Source of the DNA: Corallococcus carmarthensis
GTDB taxonomy: Bacteria; Myxococcota; Myxococcia; Myxococcales; Myxococcaceae
Reading direction: 5' to 3'
Length of the DNA: 61,932 bases
NCBI RefSeq assembly: GCF_003611695.1
Contig: NZ_RAWE01000035.1
Span: 1-61,932, forward strand
The notes below the pieces were generated by a model. It worked only from the letters and a program-made list of their open reading frames with translations, had not been told where the DNA came from and searched no databases. The translations under genes were made by a program, and so were the position numbers. Shown here piece after piece: positions 56,902-61,932 of this stretch (within the stretch, counting starts at the first letter, position 1; each line of letters begins with the position of its first letter).

Positions 56902-57453
56902 TCAGGCCGGCTTCGCCAGCGCCGCGTCAATGGCCTGCACGAGGCGCGGATCCTCCGCCGTCACGTCCGGAGCGAAGCGGCCCGCGACGCGGCCATCCCG
57001 GCCGATGAGGAACTTCTCGAAGTTCCATTGCACCTCCGGCTGCGGGTTGGGCTCGATGCCGTAGCCCTTGAGGTTCGCGCGCATGGGCCCTTCACCCGTG
57101 GCCTCCGGGATGGCGCCCGTGAGCGCGTGGTAGAGCGGGTGCTTGTCCTGCCCCACCACGGAGATCTTCGAGTACAGCGGGAAGGTCACGTCGTACTTCA
57201 AGGTGCAGAACTGCTGGATCTCCGCCTCGGAGCCCGGCTCCTGCCCCATGAAGTTGTTCGCGGGGAAGCCCAGCACCTCCAGGCCCTGTCCCTGCTTGCT
57301 CGCGTAGAGCTTCTGCAGGCCTTCGTACTGGGGCGTCAGGCCGCACTTGGAGGCGACGTTCACCACCAGCAGGACCTTGCCCCGGTACTGACCGAGCGTC
57401 CGGGGAGCACCGTCGATGCCTTTGAGGGGGATGTCGTAGAGGTTCTGGCTCAT
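56902..57453 (-). CDS. Glutathione peroxidase-type thiol peroxidase
   Basis: Protein of 183 residues, the normal length. The peroxidatic Cys37 lies in NVASKCGLTPQYEGL. The second motif reads FPANNFMGQEPG, where the usual form is FPCNQFGxQEPG, so the resolving-type Cys is Ala and Gln is Asn. WNFEKFLIGRDG holds the catalytic Trp and Asn. It reduces hydroperoxides with glutathione or thioredoxin. The gene is convergent with the persulfide dioxygenase gene, two bases apart. Confidence 0.93.
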   Translation of the reverse strand: MSQNLYDIPLKGIDGAPRTLGQYRGKVLLVVNVASKCGLTPQYEGLQKLYASKQGQGLEVLGFPANNFMGQEPGSEAEIQQFCTLKYDVTFPLYSKISVVGQDKHPLYHALTGAIPEATGEGPMRANLKGYGIEPNPQPEVQWNFEKFLIGRDGRVAGRFAPDVTAEDPRLVQAIDAALAKPA

Positions 57454-57607
57454 GGTGAGGCTCGGTCTCCGTTCGAGGGGGCGGCCACTCTAGCGCAGGC
57501 TCGCGAAGGGGCGCCCCGTAAGCCGGCCCGGCAAAGTGCCAGCCCCGGTGTGGTGATTTGCGGCGGTCGCGGGGTGGCCGGATGCGCGGGCCCCTGGAGG
57601 GAACGGC

Positions 57608-57622
57608 TGGCCCGGCCCTTGC
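57608..57622 (+). promoter_or_regulatory. Sigma54-type promoter for the kinase/regulator operon
   Basis: TGGCCC-GGCCC-TTGC with GG at 57609-57610 and GC at 57621-57622, the correct 12-base offset. The predicted transcription start near 57634 leaves only about 13 bases before the ATG at 57647, and no clear ribosome site is seen in that leader. Confidence 0.6.
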
Positions 57623-57646
57623 GTTGTGTGGACTCCCTCCCGCCCC

Positions 57647-59773
57647 ATGCACCGGCTCCTCGCTCCCCTCCTCCTCTTGCTCGTCGCCCTGGCCAGCGTG
57701 GCGGGCGGAGCCGTGTGGTTCATCCAGCGCGACCGGCAGGCGCTCGTGGAACAGTTCGGGCGAGACCGGCAGGCCCAGCTCGACGAGGCCGCCAGCGGCG
57801 TCGCCCGTTCGCTCGAGGACCTGGGGGACAACCTGCGCTTCGCGAGCGAGCTGCTCGCCCAGCCCGGCTCCGCTGGAGACCATCACAACGAGCTGCGCGC
57901 CCTGCTGGAGGCCGTGGGCCAGTACCGCGCCATCGCCGTGCTGGGCCCGGATGGCGAAGAGCGCCTCTTCCTGGTGGATCACAAGTCGCGCCACCTGCCG
58001 AGGGAAGCGGTCCATCCCCCGGCGCTCGCGGACACCGCGCGGCAGGCGCTCACGGCCCCGGTGGGGCACGTCATCCCCTCGCATCCCATTGAAGGCGCCG
58101 CGTCCTCCGGGTGGATGCGCGTGTTCGCCACCCGCATCGACTCCGGCGCGCCCGGGGGTGGAGGCGCCGTCGCCATCCTCGTGGACACCGAGCCCCTCTT
58201 CGCGCCGCTGCGCGTGGTGACGGTGGACGGGAACACGCGGTTGCTCCTGCTGGGCGCCCACGGCACGCCCGCGCCCATGAGCGACCCGGCCCTGGCGTCC
58301 TGGCATGGGCGCCTGGGCGAATCCGCGGGCACGCTCGTGCCGGGGCTGCGCGCGATGGTGGAGCGGATGCGCGCGGGCGCGTCCGGGACGCTGCGGCTCA
58401 ACGAAGCGGAGGCCCAGCGCCTGGGCCTGGGACCGGCGGACGCGGTGGCCACGTTCCGGCCCCTGCGCATGCGAGGCGAGGCGTCCTGGTCCGTGGCGAC
58501 GCTCTCCTCCACGAGCGCCCTGCGCTCCCACGAGCGCACCCTCGTCCTGCGCCTGTCGCTGGCGGCGCTCCTCATCGCGGTGTTCCTGGTGGCGTTCGGA
58601 ACCTACGTGGTGCTGGCCAACCGCCGGGCCGTGGCGCTCCGGGAGAGCCTGCGACACGCCGCGAGGTTCGCGCACCTGCACGAGGAGACGCAGAAGATCC
58701 TCGACCACATCCCCACGGGCATCCTGGCCTTGAGCCACGAAGGCCGCATCAGCGCGGTGAACCAGGCCTTGCGCGCGCGCCTGCCCGCCACCGCCGTGGG
58801 GAGCACCCTGCCAGAGGCCTTCCCCACCGCGCCCGCGGCGGCGGTGCAGCGGCTGGAGGCGATGGTGCTGTCCGCGCGGGACAAGGGCGCCGTGCGCAGC
58901 CTGCACGGCGAACCCCTCAGCCTCTTCAATGAGAAGGACCAGTTCAACGTCCACGCCGTCCCGCTGGAGCACGGCGACGGAGAGGTGAGCACGCTGCTGG
59001 TGCTGGAGGACCTGAGCAACGTGCGCATGCTGGAGGACCAGCTGCTGCGCGCGGAGAAGCTGGCCACGGTGGGCGTGCTCGCCGCGGGCGTGGCCCATGA
59101 AATCGGCACGCCGCTGGGCATCATCCGGGGCCACGCCGAGTACATGCTCCAGAAGGTGGGCGGCGTGGAGCACCCGCAGGGCCGGGGCCTCAATGCCATC
59201 GTCACGCAGATCGACCGGGTGAGCCGCATCATCCGCCAGCTCCTGGACCTCTCGCGCCTGCAACCCGCCCGGGCCGGCGTCGTTCCCCTCGCACCCGTCG
59301 TGCGCGGCCTCCAGGAGCTGCTCGACGTGGAGGCCGAACGCCGGCACGTGCACTTCGAGCTGGACGTGCCCGAGCGGCTGCCCAGCCTCGCTGCGGACGC
59401 GGATCAACTCCAGCAGGTGCTGCTCAACCTCGCGCTCAACGCCTGTGATGCCTGCACTGCCGGAGGCCACGTGCGGCTGAGCGCGTCGGTGTGCGCGGCG
59501 GGAGATGCCGGGGCGGTGGAGCAGGTGGAGATCCGCGTCCAGGACGATGGCCGGGGCATCGCGCCGGAGCACCTGCACCAGGTGTTCGACCCCTTCTTCA
59601 CCACCAAGAAGCGGGGCCAGGGCACGGGCCTGGGATTGAGCGTGGTGGCCCAGATCGTCCGCAATCACGGTGGCCAGGTGGGGGTCGACAGCGAGCCCGG
59701 CCGGGGCACCGTCGTCACGCTGCGGTGGCCGGTGGCCGCCGCTTCCGGCTGGGAGGAACGACATGCCGTCTAG
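57647..59773 (+). CDS. Membrane-bound sensor histidine kinase, NtrB-type
   Basis: Protein of 708 residues from the ATG at 57647; an upstream in-frame GTG at 57626 is less likely. Transmembrane helices at 4-26 and 299-324 enclose a ~270-residue periplasmic sensor that looks like a double Cache fold. A PAS-like domain (about 350-460) is followed by HisKA with His484 in AGVAHEIGTPLGII, and a HATPase domain with LNLALNACDA (N box), QDDGRGIAP, DPFFTTKKRGQGTGLGLS. All kinase boxes are intact. The last 11 bases overlap the start of the response-regulator gene, so the pair is translationally coupled. The ligand is unknown. Confidence 0.93.
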   Translation: MHRLLAPLLLLLVALASVAGGAVWFIQRDRQALVEQFGRDRQAQLDEAASGVARSLEDLGDNLRFASELLAQPGSAGDHHNELRALLEAVGQYRAIAVLGPDGEERLFLVDHKSRHLPREAVHPPALADTARQALTAPVGHVIPSHPIEGAASSGWMRVFATRIDSGAPGGGGAVAILVDTEPLFAPLRVVTVDGNTRLLLLGAHGTPAPMSDPALASWHGRLGESAGTLVPGLRAMVERMRAGASGTLRLNEAEAQRLGLGPADAVATFRPLRMRGEASWSVATLSSTSALRSHERTLVLRLSLAALLIAVFLVAFGTYVVLANRRAVALRESLRHAARFAHLHEETQKILDHIPTGILALSHEGRISAVNQALRARLPATAVGSTLPEAFPTAPAAAVQRLEAMVLSARDKGAVRSLHGEPLSLFNEKDQFNVHAVPLEHGDGEVSTLLVLEDLSNVRMLEDQLLRAEKLATVGVLAAGVAHEIGTPLGIIRGHAEYMLQKVGGVEHPQGRGLNAIVTQIDRVSRIIRQLLDLSRLQPARAGVVPLAPVVRGLQELLDVEAERRHVHFELDVPERLPSLAADADQLQQVLLNLALNACDACTAGGHVRLSASVCAAGDAGAVEQVEIRVQDDGRGIAPEHLHQVFDPFFTTKKRGQGTGLGLSVVAQIVRNHGGQVGVDSEPGRGTVVTLRWPVAAASGWEERHAV

Positions 59774-61136
59774 CGCGCGCATCCTCGTGGTGGATGACCA
59801 CGAGGAGATGGGACAGATGTTGAAGGAGCCCCTCACGGACGCGGGCTATCGCGTGGACCTCTCCACGGGGGGCGCGGACGCCATCGCCCAGCTGCGGGCG
59901 CGCGTCTACGACGTCGTGCTGTGCGACCTGCGCATGGAGGAGGTGGACGGGCTGGACGTGCTCGCGGCGGCGCGCCGGCACGACCCGGAGCTGCCCGTGC
60001 TGCTGATGACCGCCTTCGGCGCGGTGGAGAGCGCCGTGGAGGCGATGAAGCGGGGCGCCTGGCACTACCTCACCAAGCCCTTCCGGCTGGACGAGGTGCT
60101 GCTCCACGTCGGCCGTGCGCTGGAGGCCCGGCGCCTGAGGGCCGAGCACCGCGACCTCAAGCGCCAGGTGGCCCAGCGCAGCGGCCTGGGGGCGCTCTTG
60201 GGCCACAGCGTGCCCATGCGGACGCTCTATGAGCTCATCGACCGCGTGGCGTCCTCGGAAGCGCCGGTGCTCATCCGGGGAGAGAGCGGCAGCGGCAAGG
60301 AGCTGGTCGCGAGGGCGCTCCATTCCGAAGGGCCCCGCAGCCAGGCGCCCTTCGTGGCGGTGAACTGCACCGCCCTGCCCCATGCGCTGCTGGAGAGCGA
60401 GCTGTTCGGCCACATCAAGGGCGCCTTCAGCGGCGCCACCACCACGCGCCGGGGCCTCTTCGTGGAAGCGGACGGAGGCACGCTCTTCCTCGATGAGATC
60501 GGGGACATGCCTCCGGAGCTCCAGGCGAAGCTGCTGCGCGTCCTCCAGGACGGCGAGGTGCGGGCCGTGGGCGCGGACGGCTCGCGCCGGGTGGACGTGC
60601 GCATCCTGGCCGCCACGCATCAGGACCTGGACGCGCGCGTGAAGGAAGGCCGCTTCCGGGCGGACCTCTTCTACCGGCTCAATGTCGTATCGCTGCGCGT
60701 CCCGCCGCTGCGTGAGCGCACGGAGGACATCCCGAAGCTCGCCGAGCACTTCGTGACGCAGGCCCGCGCCCGCAATCCGCGCTCCCCCGTCACCACCCTG
60801 GCCCCCGAGGCCGTGGCCACGCTCGGGCGCATGCCCTGGCCCGGCAACGTGCGCGAGCTGGAGAACCTGGTGGAGCGGCTGGTCGTCCTGGGCGCGCAAC
60901 CCACGGTGGACCTGGCCCAGCTGAAGCTGCACACCACGGACGCCGCGCCGGAGGTCCACCCGCTGGCCGCGGCCCACGGACAGGTGGTGCCGTTGAGACA
61001 GCTGGAGGGTGAATACATCGCGTGGGTGGTCGCCCGCTGTGGAGGCAACAAGACGCGCGCGGCGGAGCTGTTGGGGATTGATGTCTCCACCATCCACCGC
61101 AGGGAGCGGACCGACAGCGGCGTTTCGCAACGCTAG
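59763..61136 (+). CDS. NtrC-family sigma54-dependent response regulator
   Basis: Protein of 457 residues; GGAGG lies just upstream of the ATG at 59763. The receiver domain has the acidic pair Asp11-Asp12, the phosphorylated Asp55 (VLCDLRM) and Lys105 in TKPF. The AAA+ domain has GESGSGKE at 173-180, GAFSGA at 220-225 (Ser in place of Thr of GAFTGA) and LFLDEIGD at 241-248. A Fis-type helix-turn-helix ends the protein (GGNKTRAAELLGIDVSTIHRR). It should be activated by the coupled kinase and open sigma54 promoters, of which one lies before this operon and one before the next gene. Confidence 0.95.
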   Translation: MPSSARILVVDDHEEMGQMLKEPLTDAGYRVDLSTGGADAIAQLRARVYDVVLCDLRMEEVDGLDVLAAARRHDPELPVLLMTAFGAVESAVEAMKRGAWHYLTKPFRLDEVLLHVGRALEARRLRAEHRDLKRQVAQRSGLGALLGHSVPMRTLYELIDRVASSEAPVLIRGESGSGKELVARALHSEGPRSQAPFVAVNCTALPHALLESELFGHIKGAFSGATTTRRGLFVEADGGTLFLDEIGDMPPELQAKLLRVLQDGEVRAVGADGSRRVDVRILAATHQDLDARVKEGRFRADLFYRLNVVSLRVPPLRERTEDIPKLAEHFVTQARARNPRSPVTTLAPEAVATLGRMPWPGNVRELENLVERLVVLGAQPTVDLAQLKLHTTDAAPEVHPLAAAHGQVVPLRQLEGEYIAWVVARCGGNKTRAAELLGIDVSTIHRRERTDSGVSQR

Positions 61137-61195
61137 AACGCCGCGCTTTGCCAGTGATTGCGCCGCACCGCACGCGGCGCCAGACGGGAGGACAG

Positions 61196-61211
61196 CGGCA
61201 CAGCCCTTGCT
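61196..61211 (+). promoter_or_regulatory. Sigma54-type promoter for the Pal/OmpA-type lipoprotein
   Basis: CGGCAC-AGCCC-TTGCT with GG at 61197-61198 and GC at 61209-61210. It matches the TGGCAC-N5-TTGCW consensus except at the first base and is the best match of the three in the window. The expected transcription start (about 61222) rules out the ATG at 61213 and favours the ATG at 61225. Confidence 0.7.
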
Positions 61212-61224
61212 CATGTATCAGGGC

Positions 61225-61749
61225 ATGAACCGAACCCACCTGGTCCTCCTGCTGTCAGTCATTGGTCTCACCGGTTGCGCGCGGCGCGCGGCCAACACGA
61301 ACACGGCCGACGCGGCGGTCCATCCGCCGGCCCCCTCCGTCAGCGACCGCGGCAATGCAGCGCGGCCCGCGCCCGACGACACGGAGCAGGCGCTCGCGGC
61401 GCTCAACGCGGCGCCCATCTACTTCCCGCTCGACTCCTCCGTCCTGCCGTCCGAGGCCACCGACGAGCTGGCGCGCATCGCCCAGGCCCTGCGTCAGCGG
61501 AGCCTCGCGAAGGTGACGGTGGCGGGCCACACCTGCGAGCTGGGCACGACCGAATACAACATCGCGCTGGGCCAGCGCCGTGCCGCCAGCGTGCGCGCCT
61601 ACCTGGTGAACCTGGGCGTCGAGCCCGCACGCATCTCCGTCATCTCCTACGGCGAAGAGCGCCCCGCGGACGCGAACGCCCCGGAGAAGAACCGCCGGGC
61701 GGAGTTCTCCTTCCGGCTGGCCGAACAGGCCCGCGCCGGCGAGCTGTAA
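61225..61749 (+). CDS. Pal/OmpA-type peptidoglycan-associated lipoprotein
   Basis: Protein of 174 residues. MNRTHLVLLLSVIGLTGC is a lipoprotein signal with Cys18. After a Pro/Ala-rich linker comes an OmpA C-terminal domain: IYFPLDSSVLPSEATDEL, VTVAGHTCELGTTEYNIALGQRRAASVRAYL and EERPADANAPEKNRRAEF. Such proteins tie the outer membrane to peptidoglycan. The Asp that contacts diaminopimelate in OmpA (GYTDRxG) is Cys here (GHTCELG), while the partner Arg in GQRRA is kept. The first ATG of the frame (61213) is upstream of the predicted transcription start. It lies behind its own sigma54-type promoter just after the response-regulator gene. Confidence 0.85.
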   Translation: MNRTHLVLLLSVIGLTGCARRAANTNTADAAVHPPAPSVSDRGNAARPAPDDTEQALAALNAAPIYFPLDSSVLPSEATDELARIAQALRQRSLAKVTVAGHTCELGTTEYNIALGQRRAASVRAYLVNLGVEPARISVISYGEERPADANAPEKNRRAEFSFRLAEQARAGEL

Positions 61750-61782
61750 GTCCTTTCGATCCTCCATCGCTTCCCCATCCAC

Positions 61783-61932
61783 ATGAGCCCCAGCGAAAAC
61801 GCCCCCCTTCCGCCGTCCCCTGTCCGTTCCATGCGCTGGCCCCTGGGTATCGCCGCGGTCGTGGCGCTCCTGGCGGGAACGAGCTTCTTCGTCCTGCGCA
61901 CGTCGGAGCCGCCCCCCGCCCCTCCGCCTGAA
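61783..61932 (+). CDS. N-terminal fragment of a membrane-anchored protein (cut by window edge)
   Basis: Open frame from ATG 61783 to the window end, 50 residues so far. A Pro/Ser-rich start is followed by one transmembrane helix (PLGIAAVVALLAGTSFFVL) and a new Pro-rich stretch (SEPPPAPPPE). The topology fits a protein anchored in the inner membrane with a periplasmic part. It lies 33 bases after the Pal/OmpA-type gene and is probably in the same operon. The family cannot be told from this part. Confidence 0.55.
   Translation, partial: MSPSENAPLPPSPVRSMRWPLGIAAVVALLAGTSFFVLRTSEPPPAPPPE

Noticed and set aside
57092-59836. 914-codon minus-strand frame opposite the histidine kinase
   Set aside because: Antisense shadow of a histidine kinase with all boxes intact; composition is His/Gln/Arg-rich without motifs.

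Overview
The window is GC-rich and densely packed. It carries a giant NRPS-PKS gene, FHA and sigma54 activators, a Ser/Thr kinase with PEGA repeats, SUKH, GON and GH18 proteins and many lipoproteins. This points to a myxobacterium of the Myxococcaceae type (Corallococcus or Myxococcus); that assignment is inferred from gene content and style, not from a marker gene.

Layout. 1-198 is the right end of an IS66 element. 265-2608 is a three-gene minus-strand operon of exported or membrane proteins, visibly less GC-rich, and it stops exactly where a truncated copy of a ferritin-like gene begins (2738-2935). The intact paralogue follows at 3007-4380. Next come a 2-oxoglutarate/Fe(II) oxygenase, a FadR/GntR-type regulator with a long 72-nt tandem-repeat tail, a divergent Gfo/Idh/MocA oxidoreductase and a GNAT acetyltransferase.

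9320-41593 is one reading frame of 10,757 residues, a complete assembly line. I read its order as C-A-T, C-A-T, C-A-T, C-A-T, KS-AT-T, C-[degenerate A interrupted by a luciferase-like monooxygenase], C-A-T, C-A-T, C-A-T, C-T-TE. A-domain pocket residues read by eye suggest Ser in modules 1 and 7 and the same hydrophobic residue in modules 2 and 8. The PKS module uses malonyl-CoA and has no reductive domain, and the next module carries a flavin monooxygenase but no working A domain and no carrier. The likely product is a linear or released peptide of about eight building blocks with an oxidised C2 extension in the middle. The last module condenses but has no A domain. Three short in-frame tandem-repeat expansions and a palindromic element lie inside this gene.

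41594-53063 is mixed. It holds a double-GON-domain lipoprotein behind a sigma54-type promoter, a second GNAT, a GH18-like protein with an altered catalytic motif, a decayed IS4-like transposase, a kinase/PEGA protein overlapping a partner gene, a Cys-rich lipoprotein, a SUKH protein behind a 47-residue ORF, and an FHA-GAF-AAA+ sigma54 activator.

53116-57453 is a sulfide/persulfide handling block: two YeeE/YedE half-transporters, type II sulfide:quinone oxidoreductase and beta-carbonic anhydrase on the minus strand, divergent from an ETHE1-like persulfide dioxygenase, with a glutathione peroxidase convergent to it. 57647-61136 is a histidine kinase and NtrC-type regulator with overlapping ends behind a sigma54-type promoter. 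A Pal/OmpA-type lipoprotein follows, with its own sigma54-type promoter, and then a truncated membrane protein at the window edge. No tRNA, rRNA or CRISPR array was recognised.
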